DNA of 64,000 bases from Lachnoclostridium sp. An169. Lineage in GTDB: Bacteria; Bacillota; Clostridia; Lachnospirales; Lachnospiraceae. The notes beneath the pieces are model-generated. The model made no database searches and was not told the origin of the DNA. It worked only from the letters and a program-made list of their open reading frames with translations. Positions 16,765-25,513 of this stretch are shown one piece after another (within the stretch, counting starts at the first letter, position 1; every line of letters starts with the position of its first letter). The stretch covers positions 186,001 through 250,000 of the forward strand of contig NZ_NFKT01000003.1 of the NCBI RefSeq assembly GCF_002160525.1, written 5' to 3'. The position numbers were made by a program, and so were the translations under genes.

Positions 16765-16838
16765 ACGCTTATATTATATGTATCAATAGAGAAAAAATCA
16801 ATGAAAAATTTTGTGAAAATTGAGACGGGGAGAAGCTG

Positions 16839-16892
16839 AAAGGTGTATTGTGCGAAGGGACAGAGTCCGGCGCATGGTACACCTTTTCGTTT
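16839..16892 (+). terminator. terminator of the recombinase operon
   Basis: AAAGGTGTA pairs with TACACCTTT, with an additional inner TGCG/CGCA pairing, and leads into TTTTCGTTTTT. Confidence 0.8.
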
Positions 16893-16942
16893 TTCGGGAA
16901 TTAAGGCAAAAAGAGCGTAATACTGTGTATGGAAAAAACGTG

Positions 16943-16980
16943 TTCAGACCGGTAGGATGAAAGAAAAAAGGCGGTCTGAA
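16943..16980 (+). promoter_or_regulatory. inverted repeat enclosing the ribosome binding site
   Basis: TTCAGACCG and CGGTCTGAA are perfect 9-bp arms 20 bases apart. The AAAAGG ribosome binding site lies between them and the start codon two bases after, so folding could limit translation of the glycosidase-like gene. Confidence 0.45.
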
Positions 16981-16982
16981 AA

Positions 16983-18845
16983 ATGTATAAAAACGCAGAG
17001 AAAGAAAACAGGAAAAGTTCTGTAGATAACAGCCACAGGATCTTCTGTCTGGGAAACGGGAAGTTGTGTGTCTATATGGATGGGATCAATATCCATCAGA
17101 TATTCGGCCCGCTGCTGAGCACTCCATCTTACATGCATACAGAGTGGGAGGGACCGGAAGAAATCCGTATCGTGACAAAACGGAAAGCGGAGACCGGAAT
17201 ATGGATGCACGGCCTGACAGACTGGACAGACAAGATGCTGGGGATCATTTATGATTTTGTGACAGAAGATATGCCATGTTTTATCCGGATCTGTGAATTG
17301 AAATGTGAGATCCGGTTTCGGATCACAGTGGAACCGGGGTGGAAAACTGTGATGAACAGTGAACGATTTGACAGAGCAGATATCGGATTGGGTTTTTTGG
17401 CGTATGCAGATGCAGGAATATCGGTTTATGACCAGGCACATTATCCGTGTATCCATGACCTTGCTCATCAGTTCCTGGTCTGTGGTCCCGCTCATCTGAA
17501 AGAAGAGGGCCTGCTCGTCCTCAGCCCCGGAAAGACAGTCTGGTATTCCGTCGGAGGAAGTGATTATCCGGAATGTATCGTGAACACGGAGAAGATCCTG
17601 AGGGAAAGACCGGAAAAACTGCTGGAAAATGTGGAAAAGTCCTGGAGGATCCGGCTGAATGAGGATATCAGAGAAAAAATACTTTCCAGTTCCCTTCCTT
17701 CCGGAAAGCGCCTGGTACAGGCTGTAGAGAATACGGCAGTTCTGATCCTGTCACAACAGTCGGAGGAGGGGGCAGTGATCGCCGGACATAATTTCCATAT
17801 GGCCTATGTGCGTGATCAGCTCGGCGTGGCCAGAGGTCTTCTGAAAATGGGATACATCCGTGAGGTCAGAGCAATTCTCAATTTCTATCAGCAGATTTTC
17901 AGCAGGTACGGCTGTATTCATAATGCACAGACGATCGGTACCAGCCATTATTTCCATGTCCATGAAAATGATAATGTAGAGATCACAGGGTATCTGATCA
18001 TTCAGGCATTTGATTATTATAAAGCCAGTCATGATATGGAATTCATGAGAGGGCTGATCCCCATGCTCGAGTGGGCGTGGAATGCCCAGGTAAGCCAGAT
18101 TCATGAGAAGATGCTTCCTTTTAATGGGGATGAAACGTATATTGCAGGACATATCCTGTCAAGGGATGCCTTGTGGGACGGATCGGCAGAGGCAACTCTT
18201 CTTTTCATTGCTTCCGGAGAACGGCTGCTTCCTTTCATGCTGCAGCACGGATACTGGAATTCTGAAAAATATGAAAAGAACAGGGCTGTTTTTCTGGAGG
18301 TCAGGCATTTCTATAAGAAAAATTTTGTAGTGGACGGTCGGCTGATGGCCAACAGGATATTTCAGGAGCCATATCCGAAGAAACGGTTTGGCAAAGGGGT
18401 ATGCAGCAGATGTCTGACTTACGGATGGATAGAGCAGGAGCCGGACGGCCAGTATGTCTGCTGTGAATGTTACGGAAAAGGAGCCGGGATCCGGAAAAAG
18501 CGGAGAGCAGTAGAAGTCCAGTCCGTTCAACTGATGCCGCTGTTCATAGGAACAGATCTGTTTTCGGTATCTGAGCTGGAAGAAATGATACTACTGTCAG
18601 CAGAATCCCCTGCACAGAAAAAGTTTACCGGATATGATCTTGGGTTATTACTCGTAAATATCCTGGAAACAGCGCCGTCACTGGCGGAAACGATCTATGA
18701 TAAACTGCTGGATTCTGAAGACGAGATGGGAGGATGGTCAGAATTTTATGTAAACGGTGTTCCGGGCGGAACATACTGCCGGCCGTGGGAGAGTGGAATC
18801 AACGTCTATGCCATGATAAAATATGCACAGAGATTTTGGAAATAA
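16983..18845 (+). CDS. putative (alpha/alpha)6-barrel glycoside hydrolase with a cysteine-rich insert
   Basis: 620 residues without a signal peptide. The C-terminal two thirds (about 235-620) have the repeated aromatic helix pairs and acidic motifs of six-hairpin glycosidases (AGHNFHMAYVRDQLGVARGLLKMG, EWAWNAQV, LPFNGDETYIAG, DALWDGSAEATLLFI, GGWSEFYVNGVPGGTYCRPWESG). The N-terminal 230 residues look like the usual beta-sandwich. An insert at about 475-500 carries CSRCLTYGW and CCECYGKG, a likely zinc site that is unusual for such enzymes. It lies just upstream of a sugar ABC transporter, so cytoplasmic processing of the imported saccharide is the natural role. The exact family and substrate are unknown. 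Confidence 0.55.
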   Translation: MYKNAEKENRKSSVDNSHRIFCLGNGKLCVYMDGINIHQIFGPLLSTPSYMHTEWEGPEEIRIVTKRKAETGIWMHGLTDWTDKMLGIIYDFVTEDMPCFIRICELKCEIRFRITVEPGWKTVMNSERFDRADIGLGFLAYADAGISVYDQAHYPCIHDLAHQFLVCGPAHLKEEGLLVLSPGKTVWYSVGGSDYPECIVNTEKILRERPEKLLENVEKSWRIRLNEDIREKILSSSLPSGKRLVQAVENTAVLILSQQSEEGAVIAGHNFHMAYVRDQLGVARGLLKMGYIREVRAILNFYQQIFSRYGCIHNAQTIGTSHYFHVHENDNVEITGYLIIQAFDYYKASHDMEFMRGLIPMLEWAWNAQVSQIHEKMLPFNGDETYIAGHILSRDALWDGSAEATLLFIASGERLLPFMLQHGYWNSEKYEKNRAVFLEVRHFYKKNFVVDGRLMANRIFQEPYPKKRFGKGVCSRCLTYGWIEQEPDGQYVCCECYGKGAGIRKKRRAVEVQSVQLMPLFIGTDLFSVSELEEMILLSAESPAQKKFTGYDLGLLLVNILETAPSLAETIYDKLLDSEDEMGGWSEFYVNGVPGGTYCRPWESGINVYAMIKYAQRFWK

Positions 18846-18950
18846 AAACGGAATATTGTGCAAAGTGTCAGGAATACAGTGTTAATAGAATAAGACGACA
18901 GCATATTATAATAAACATAACAAATCGACAAAGCAAAGGAGGAAGAAGAG

Positions 18951-20288
18951 ATGAAAAGAAAGATGAGTATTTTGTTATGTGCGGCGCTGAGTTTATCTTT
19001 GCTGGCGGGCTGTGGCACGGAAGATGCCGGAAGTGAAGGTTCTGGCAGTGAAGGATCCGGGGAAGGCAGCGGAGCATCCGGAGAAGAGATCACATTATCG
19101 ATCGGCGGATGGGGATACAATGATTATTTTGTACCTGTTCTTCAAAGGGAATTTAACAAAAAGTATCCGGGAATCACACTCGAGTATGAACGTATGGAAC
19201 AGGCCGATTATCTGAACAAGCTTAAAGTCAACCTGAGCGCCGGGACTTCCTGGGACATTATGATGCTGGAAGCGGGATCGATGCTCAATGCTGTGGAGTC
19301 GTACTGCGAGCCTCTGGATGAATATGCAAAGGCTGAGTGGGGCGACAACTGGAAGGAAAAATTTGAAGAAGCGGCCATAAGTACAGTAGAGAGTGAAGAC
19401 GGACATGTATATGGGCTTCCGGATTCCATGGGACAGGCCGGACTGCTCATGTACAACAAAACGAAACTTGAGAAGTACGGGATCGAGGTGCCTCAGACAT
19501 ATGAGGAACTGAAAGATTACTGTGACAAACTCCGTGCGGACGGGGATCTGCCGTTGGTGATCGGCGGGAAAGACGACTGGATCCTGACGGATATGTTCCT
19601 TGTGATAGCCAATGATATCGCACCTGGCAAGATTGTACAGGCAGATGCAGGAGAGATTGAGTGGACGGATCCGGACATTGTAAAAGCATTTGAGATGTGG
19701 CAGCAGATGTTCGAGGACGGTATCTTCCAGGATGGCTGTCTTGGTGTTCCCCAGTATCCGGGAGCTTCTGAGTTATTCTGGCTGAATGGAAAAGGCGGAA
19801 TGCTGGCAGAGGGCGACTGGACGATCGCGACATTTACGAATGAAGATATGGCAGAAGCTGCAAATAAGGACGAGTACGTCATGGCACCAATGCCCGATAT
19901 GGACGGTGATGGCGAAGTGGCGGGGCCGGTCTACACGACAGGCGTGTTATATGCCATAAATAAAGATCTTCCGGATGAGAAGAAGGAGGCTGCGTGGAAT
20001 TACATCAAGTGGTTTATCGGAGAAGAGGGACAGCAGGTCATGAACGGGCCTGAGATCGGTTATGCTTCTACTCCGGCGTTTAAAGATATTACGATCGAAC
20101 GTACATCAGACTATCCGAATTATATCAACTGTATGAAGGATGTAGAGGAGACGCTTCCTCTGGTAAGCGGACCGAGAAATCTGAATAATGTAGATGCAAA
20201 GGCGGCTTTGGGAGAAGTTCTTCAGGAACTGGGAACAGGTATGTCACCGGAAGACGCTGCTGCAAAAGTACAGGCGGCTATGGAATAG
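18951..20288 (+). CDS. sugar ABC transporter substrate-binding lipoprotein
   Basis: 445 residues. The signal peptide ends in a lipobox with LLAGC (Cys21), followed by a glycine/serine/glutamate-rich tether (about 25-48). The mature part is a family 1 extracellular solute-binding protein: TLSIGGWGYNDYF, FNKKYPGITLEYE, WDIMMLEAGSM, GLPDSMGQAGLLMYNKTKL, MLAEGDWTIATF and NYIKWFIGEEGQQVMNG. It captures a carbohydrate outside the cell and delivers it to the permeases encoded next. ATG 18951 follows AAAGGAGG. No dedicated ATPase gene is present, so a shared MsmK-type ATPase is likely used. Confidence 0.92.
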   Translation: MKRKMSILLCAALSLSLLAGCGTEDAGSEGSGSEGSGEGSGASGEEITLSIGGWGYNDYFVPVLQREFNKKYPGITLEYERMEQADYLNKLKVNLSAGTSWDIMMLEAGSMLNAVESYCEPLDEYAKAEWGDNWKEKFEEAAISTVESEDGHVYGLPDSMGQAGLLMYNKTKLEKYGIEVPQTYEELKDYCDKLRADGDLPLVIGGKDDWILTDMFLVIANDIAPGKIVQADAGEIEWTDPDIVKAFEMWQQMFEDGIFQDGCLGVPQYPGASELFWLNGKGGMLAEGDWTIATFTNEDMAEAANKDEYVMAPMPDMDGDGEVAGPVYTTGVLYAINKDLPDEKKEAAWNYIKWFIGEEGQQVMNGPEIGYASTPAFKDITIERTSDYPNYINCMKDVEETLPLVSGPRNLNNVDAKAALGEVLQELGTGMSPEDAAAKVQAAME

Positions 20289-20302
20289 CAGATGGACCAT
20301 GT

Positions 20303-20337
20303 CATGGCGCATACTCTCATTGCAGGTATGCGCTATG
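20303..20337 (+). promoter_or_regulatory. intercistronic stem-loop between binding protein and permeases
   Basis: CATGGCGCATAC pairs with GTATGCGCTATG (one G-U) around an 11-base loop, with no T tail directly after. Such structures stabilise the upstream message or reduce downstream transcription, which would fit the higher need for binding protein. Confidence 0.6.
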
Positions 20338-20421
20338 AGATTTTAGGGATGTCTTTTTCAGATGAAACAGCAGGCAGACTGCCTGCAGGGTGATAAGAAA
20401 AGAGGAAAGTGGGGAAAAGAG

Positions 20422-21318
20422 ATGAAAAAAACAGGCAGAAGAAAAAAATATCAGTTAGAAGGCTATCTGTATCTGCTCCCGGCTTTTATTGTATTTGCAG
20501 TTTTTATAGCATATCCGATCTTTTTTACTTTTCGGACCAGTTTTTTTGAATGGGACGGGTTTTCACCGGATATGAAATTTGTCGGATGGGAGAATTACAG
20601 ATCAATCATTGAAAGCGGGAAACTGCCTATCGCATTGAGAAATTTTGTGCTGTTTTTTGTGTTTAGTGTTTCCATGCAGATGCTGATCGGGATGATCCTG
20701 GCAGTTTCGTTGAAAGTACAGACGGTATTTCGTACGATCGTCAAATCGATTGTTTTCATCCCTGTTGTCTTGACGCCGGTAGTGATCGGCTATGTATTTC
20801 TGAATATGCTGGAACCTAATATGGGGTTTGTTAATACGCTGCTCCGCAGCCTTCATCTGGATTTCCTGGCTAAGAGCTGGCTTGGGGATCCGAATCTGGC
20901 TCTCGGGAGCATCATTGTGATCAGTATCTGGCAGTCTACCGGATTCAGTCTGATCATGTACATTGCAGGGATTGTTTCTATCCCGTCAGAAGTGCTCGAA
21001 GCGGCAAAGATCGACGGGGCGGGAGCAGTCAGAAGTTTTATTTATGTGACATTTCCACTGCTGAAAAGTACACATGCCACTATGTTGATACTGAGCGCGA
21101 TAGGCGCACTGAAAACATTTGATATTACCTGGGTGCTGACTGGCGGAGGACCCGGCAATGCAACGGCTACCTTTTCAACACTGATCATGAAAGAGTCATT
21201 CGACTCCTATCAGCAGGGTACATCGAGCGCATTGTCTGTGGTACTGATACTATTAGCACTGGTGATAACAGCATTTCAGTTAAAACTATATAACGGAAAG
21301 GCGGGGGATGTTGAATGA
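20422..21318 (+). CDS. carbohydrate ABC transporter permease (MalF type)
   Basis: 298 residues from ATG 20422, preceded by a GGGGAAAAGAG site; a start at 20362 would add a poorly conserved leader. Six membrane helices begin with LLPAFIVFAVFIAYPIFF. The EAA loop EAAKIDGAGAVRSFIYVTFP that contacts the ATPase is present near residue 195. It forms the transmembrane channel with the permease encoded next; the genes overlap by four bases (ATGA). Confidence 0.92.
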   Translation: MKKTGRRKKYQLEGYLYLLPAFIVFAVFIAYPIFFTFRTSFFEWDGFSPDMKFVGWENYRSIIESGKLPIALRNFVLFFVFSVSMQMLIGMILAVSLKVQTVFRTIVKSIVFIPVVLTPVVIGYVFLNMLEPNMGFVNTLLRSLHLDFLAKSWLGDPNLALGSIIVISIWQSTGFSLIMYIAGIVSIPSEVLEAAKIDGAGAVRSFIYVTFPLLKSTHATMLILSAIGALKTFDITWVLTGGGPGNATATFSTLIMKESFDSYQQGTSSALSVVLILLALVITAFQLKLYNGKAGDVE

Positions 21319-22115
21319 TCGATGGAAAAAAAGCACGAAAGATGTGGAAGAGGGGACTCCAGAATGCGGTGCTTCTGGTGATCGCGTTTATCTATATCAT
21401 ACCGGTCGTATTTATGGTCCGGAAATCGCTGGAGAAAAACGGTCTGCAGAATTATGTTGAGGTTTTTAAAGAAACGGACATGACCAGAAACTTTCTGAAC
21501 AGTCTTATTGTAACATCGGTTTCAGTCATCCTGGTCGTACTGTTTGTATCGCTGGCGGCATACTCGTTCTCAAAATTAAACTATCCTTTTAAGAACGGGA
21601 TTTATCTGATGTTTCTGACCGCGTTGATGATACCGGCGGCATCGATGATGTTTCCGACTTTTCTGGTAGTCAATAAAATGGGGCTGATCGATAATTTCAT
21701 GTCGCTGGTCGGTCCATATGTGGCGATTCAGCTCCCATTTAATCTTGTTATCATGCGGAATTATTATGACAGTATACCGAACAGTATCATCGAAGCGGCA
21801 AAGATCGATGGATGCAGTACGTTTCAGACACTGCGGTATATCATGTTCCCGATGTCTGTTCCGGCACTGGCTGTTGTGATCACCTGGACTTTCATCGGCT
21901 GCTGGAACGAATATATGTATGCATTTATCTTTATTAATGAACCTTCCATGCGTACCTTGACCATGCTTCCCACGAAATTCGCCGGATTGTTCAGTACCCG
22001 GTATGAACTGATGTTTGCTACTCTGGTTCTGATCGAGATCCCGATCATCCTTCTTTATCTCCTGACACAGAAGCGTCTGCAGGAGGGGCTTGCATCAGGA
22101 GCTGTAAAAGGCTAA
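21315..22115 (+). CDS. carbohydrate ABC transporter permease (MalG type)
   Basis: 266 residues with six membrane helices and the EAA loop EAAKIDGCSTFQTLRYIMFP near residue 160. The C-terminal QKRLQEGLASGAVKG ending is the hallmark of the MalG branch. It pairs with the permease encoded upstream, with ATGA overlap. A sensor kinase gene follows after 25 bases. Confidence 0.93.
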   Translation: MIDGKKARKMWKRGLQNAVLLVIAFIYIIPVVFMVRKSLEKNGLQNYVEVFKETDMTRNFLNSLIVTSVSVILVVLFVSLAAYSFSKLNYPFKNGIYLMFLTALMIPAASMMFPTFLVVNKMGLIDNFMSLVGPYVAIQLPFNLVIMRNYYDSIPNSIIEAAKIDGCSTFQTLRYIMFPMSVPALAVVITWTFIGCWNEYMYAFIFINEPSMRTLTMLPTKFAGLFSTRYELMFATLVLIEIPIILLYLLTQKRLQEGLASGAVKG

Positions 22116-22140
22116 ACTGAGCATAATGGGGTGATCAGTG

Positions 22141-23880
22141 ATGAAAAATATACGGATAAAATTTCCAAAGTTCCGGTTGAAAACATATATTTTTGTGGTG
22201 TTTCTTTTTGTATCCATTGTTCCGCTTTTGATCTCAAATATCATAAATTACAACCGAAACCGGACTGAGGCCAGGGACGCTGCTTTTATGGCAAGAGATC
22301 AGTTTATGAGCCTGGCGTCTCTGGAATTCAACGATATTGTAGAACAGGTGGAGAAGATCTATCTGCGTCTGGCTGTTGACAATGAGCTGGCGCAGAAGCT
22401 GGAGCACTGGCCGGACGATCAGCTTGGCGTATTCCAGAATATGAGAGAGATCGAAAATAATATTCTGGGGCCTTATCTGGCGCTGTATCCGTATATTGAC
22501 AATCTGATCATATATCCGGGAAATACACAGTATGCAGTGGCCGCAGGAAGTGCCGGATATGCGGTGACAGAGGATTATGAGAAGTTTTCTTTTTACAGAG
22601 AAGCGGTGGAAAATCCTCAGAGATCATTCTGGGAAGGACCCCATGAGTATGAAGGAAATTACTATGGCTACTCGATGCACGATGCGGTCAGTTTTCTGCA
22701 GGCGGTAAAATCCGGGAATAATACTTTTGTGATAGAGATCCAGATTGATAATGCAGCACTTGACGAAAAAATAGCTGCGAGTCAGGACGGGTATCATTCA
22801 AGAATCGCCTTACTGGATACAAATGATGAAATCGTATCAGTAAATCAGAAAGACGAATTCCGCGAGGAGGATTATATAAACAAAACTGTTATCCTGGACA
22901 ATAACTGGAAATTATTATATTCCATCCCGAAGGACGAGCTGAGGGAAACTGCCCGGATACAGATGCAGACGATGGTGGGAATTACTGCCGTTTACATCAT
23001 CCTGGCGGCGGCCCTGTCGGTACTTACTTCAGTACTGGTATCCAGGCCGATCCGGAAAGTGATCTCCAGGATGAAAGTCCCGATCGATGAGAACAGCGGG
23101 GAAGTGAAGACATTCAGTTATATCAAAGAGATCGCTTATCTGGCGGAGTCTTATGAAAATATGCGTATCAGGACGAGAAATCTGATCGATGATCTGATAG
23201 AGGAACAGCGGAAAAAGCAGGCTGCAGAGATGCGTGTGCTCCAGTCTCAGATCAATCCGCATTTTCTGTATAACTCACTCAATCTGATCCGCTGTACTGC
23301 CGCCCTTAACGGCCAGAAGGATATAGAGAAAATGTCCCAGGCGATCGTTCAGCTTCTGGAGTTCAGCATCAACAGTCAGGAATGTGTGAAAATATCCGAG
23401 GAGATCGAGATAACAAGGCAGTATATCAATCTGCAGGAGTGCAGGCATAATAAGAAAATGAACATCAACATACAGGTGCAGGAGGGGATTGGAAGAAATC
23501 TTATGCTGAAGATGACGATCATCCCTCTGGTAGAAAATGCGATCATCCATGCCTATAACGGAGGAGAAGCGGATGTGCACATAGATGTCTCTCTTTCCTG
23601 CATAGAGAAAAAACTTATCATAGAAGTTCAGGATTACGGGAGCGGGATGACGGAAAAGAGGATAAATGAGATTTTTGAAAAGACAGAAGGAAAGTTTAAC
23701 CGGATCGGAGTAAAGAATATCATTGAGAGAGTTCAGCTATATTTTGGCGAAGAGTATCATTTATCAATTTACAGTAAAGAAGGAGAAGGAACTCTGGTCA
23801 GAGTTGAACATCCTGTTTTGAGTGAAAAAGACTGGGAGGGAATTCGATCAAAAAGCCATGAGAAGAATAGTGATAGCTGA
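22141..23880 (+). CDS. YesM-type sensor histidine kinase
   Basis: 579 residues from ATG 22141 (GTG 22138 is an alternative). Helix 1 (about 15-33) and helix 2 (about 278-300) flank an extracytoplasmic sensor domain of about 240 residues. A HAMP-like linker and coiled coil follow. The phosphoacceptor is His374 in QINPHFLYNSLNLIR, and the ATPase domain has PLVENAIIHAY and VQDYGSGM. Kinases of this family sense sugars or their binding proteins and activate adjacent ABC transporter genes through a YesN-type regulator. The regulator gene directly downstream is broken. Confidence 0.92.
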   Translation: MKNIRIKFPKFRLKTYIFVVFLFVSIVPLLISNIINYNRNRTEARDAAFMARDQFMSLASLEFNDIVEQVEKIYLRLAVDNELAQKLEHWPDDQLGVFQNMREIENNILGPYLALYPYIDNLIIYPGNTQYAVAAGSAGYAVTEDYEKFSFYREAVENPQRSFWEGPHEYEGNYYGYSMHDAVSFLQAVKSGNNTFVIEIQIDNAALDEKIAASQDGYHSRIALLDTNDEIVSVNQKDEFREEDYINKTVILDNNWKLLYSIPKDELRETARIQMQTMVGITAVYIILAAALSVLTSVLVSRPIRKVISRMKVPIDENSGEVKTFSYIKEIAYLAESYENMRIRTRNLIDDLIEEQRKKQAAEMRVLQSQINPHFLYNSLNLIRCTAALNGQKDIEKMSQAIVQLLEFSINSQECVKISEEIEITRQYINLQECRHNKKMNINIQVQEGIGRNLMLKMTIIPLVENAIIHAYNGGEADVHIDVSLSCIEKKLIIEVQDYGSGMTEKRINEIFEKTEGKFNRIGVKNIIERVQLYFGEEYHLSIYSKEGEGTLVRVEHPVLSEKDWEGIRSKSHEKNSDS

Positions 23881-24229
23881 TGACGATGTGATCGTTCGTC
23901 GTTATTTGGAACAGATCATCCGGAATGAATTGCCGGAATTTGAGCTGTGTGGTATCGCGAAAAACGGATGTGAGGCGATCTCACTGATAGCGGAGAAACA
24001 GCCGGATCTTGCGATCATTGACATCGATATGCCTGAGAAAGACGGCGTGGAGGTACTTTATCAGCTGAGAAAAGAAAAAATTTCTCCGGAAACAAAAGTG
24101 ATTGTTTTGAGCTGTTACAATGATTTTGATTATGTGAAAAATGCGATGAAATATGGAGCGGTCGATTATATTTTGAAATATAAAGTCGATACGGAAACAC
24201 TGGCAAAAATGTTGGAATCGGTTTTTTAG
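23858..24229 (+). pseudogene. YesN-type response regulator, receiver part (gene split by in-frame TAG)
   Basis: The receiver domain (RRIVIADDDVIVRRYLEQII, phosphorylation site in LAIIDIDMPEKDGVEVL, then VIVLSCYNDFDYVKNAMKYG and the lysine in YILKYKV) is complete. It ends at TAG 24227-24229. The same frame continues without another stop to 25453 through a linker and an AraC-type DNA-binding domain, so one codon interrupts an otherwise intact regulator. ATG 23858 lies inside the end of the kinase gene. A separated receiver cannot control DNA binding, so the sugar cluster may have lost its control. Confidence 0.8.
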
Positions 24230-25453
24230 AACGATCCGTCTGTAAAGGTTCTGGAGTATAAGAAAAATCATTTCCGGCCATCAGAGCGGCAGGACAAGCT
24301 GTTGAAGAAGATCCTCTTTGCCCATGATGAATCTGTGGACGATAAAGCGGACTCTGCAGAATGGGCGGAAGCTCTTAATATTAAGACTGATAATCTGCTT
24401 GCTGCTGTTGGTGTGATCGATTATCATGATAAATTTCTTCTGCATAATACAGAAGAGGATATTTTACAGCTCAACGAAGAGATCATGAGCATTATCAGTG
24501 AGAATACAGGAGACCGGACAAACACGCTTGCAGCATGCATCGATGAAGATAAATATGTTCTGATATTCAGTGATGTGTCCAGAGAAGAAAATTCAGCGGC
24601 AAAACGGAAGATTGAAAAGATTCTGTCGTCCATTAAAAAAGAGATTGAAGAAAAACTGCAGATGACAGTTACTTTCGGATTAAGCGGCGGGGGCGGAAAC
24701 ATAACCAATGTAGCGGCCTATTATGAAAATGCGCTGTCTGCTCTCAGATATAAGCTTTATATGGGAACAAACAGTCTGATCTGGTATGAACAGTGTACAT
24801 TTTCGGAAGAGATCCCCTCAGAACTGAAAGACGCGATCAACGAATGGTCACGAAAACCGATTCGCTCAGAAGAAGCTATGAGACAGCTCGAAGATATCTT
24901 TCAAATGCTGGGAACTCTGAGATTGAGGTATTCCCAGTATAATCTGCTTTTACTGAGACTGGTGGGAAATGTGATCCGGGATGCGGAGGATTCTGCCATG
25001 ATGAGCAAGGTGTTCGGAGATATTGACACTTCTACAGTTTTCTGTGGCTGCGAGACATGGAGAGATCATTTCCAATGGATGCAGAAACATATAAGCAGAC
25101 TGAAGGAAGGGGGAAGGGAAGAAAAACACAGAAGCGAGATCGAAGCGGCTCTCCGGTATATTGAGGACAATTTGGGGGAACCGCTGACTCTCTCGCGGAT
25201 CGCGGATCATGTGAATTTCAGCAAAAATTATTTCAGCCAGCTATTCAAACAGAGTATGGGAGAAAATCTGGTTGATTATATTGCACGGATCCGGATCAAC
25301 CGGGCAAAGGAGCTGCTGCTCAGTTCAGACTATAAAGTGTATGAGATCGCGGCAGAAGTCGGGTTTGAGAGCCAGCATTATTTTAACAGACTTTTTAAAA
25401 CGCTTGTAGGAGTAACTCCTACGGAATACAGAAATATAAAATGTTTCAGCTGA
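24230..25453 (+). pseudogene. YesN-type response regulator, linker and AraC-type DNA-binding part
   Basis: The frame that follows the TAG reads NDPSVKVLEYKKNHF and continues for 407 codons. The middle part (about 24302-25100) is the variable linker typical of long YesN proteins. The end has two AraC helix-turn-helix motifs (LTLSRIADHVNFSKNYFSQLFK and VYEIAAEVGFESQHYFNRLFK) and the closing GVTPTEYR. A TTG at 24302 could act as an internal start, but its ribosome binding site is weak. It is the 3' portion of the regulator split at 24227. Confidence 0.8.
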
Positions 25454-25513
25454 CGATAGATCGGAGCTGTTTGCAGGTTGCCATATCAAATTATATCAGG
25501 AGGAAGTTAGAGT

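Larger units (their letters stand above)
12636..16886 (+). mobile_element. integration module with tandem large serine recombinases
   Basis: A small accessory gene, two overlapping large serine recombinase genes and a repeat-bearing 3' region ending in a terminator form the integration end of a phage or integrative element. No structural genes adjoin it directly. The prophage lysis module lies 5 kb to the left, separated by cargo and relics of an older copy of the same small-protein/recombinase pair. The element borders cannot be fixed because no att duplication was found. Confidence 0.6.
16574..16982. other. 409-base non-coding region after the recombinases
   Basis: The stretch holds an inverted repeat TTTCTG-N6-CAGAAA near 16615, two 38-bp near-palindromic repeats (16685-16764), a terminator (16839-16892) and a 9-bp inverted repeat around the next ribosome binding site. 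A 61-codon frame at 16604-16789 has no ribosome binding site; its internal KQCF(F/Y)AVHC repetition only reflects the DNA repeats. Confidence 0.6.

Noticed and set aside
16604-16789. A 61-codon frame with the repeated peptide KQCF(F/Y)AVHC
   Set aside because: No ribosome binding site; the peptide repetition is explained by the two 38-bp DNA repeats.
20373-20389. GCAGGCAG-A-CTGCCTGC palindrome before the permease gene
   Set aside because: It may be part of the leader structure, but without a second copy or a regulator nearby it cannot be called an operator.
24227-24229. Pyrrolysine-type decoding of TAG in the response regulator
   Set aside because: No methylamine methyltransferase or pyl genes are in the window, and response regulators are not known to contain pyrrolysine; a nonsense change or read error is simpler.
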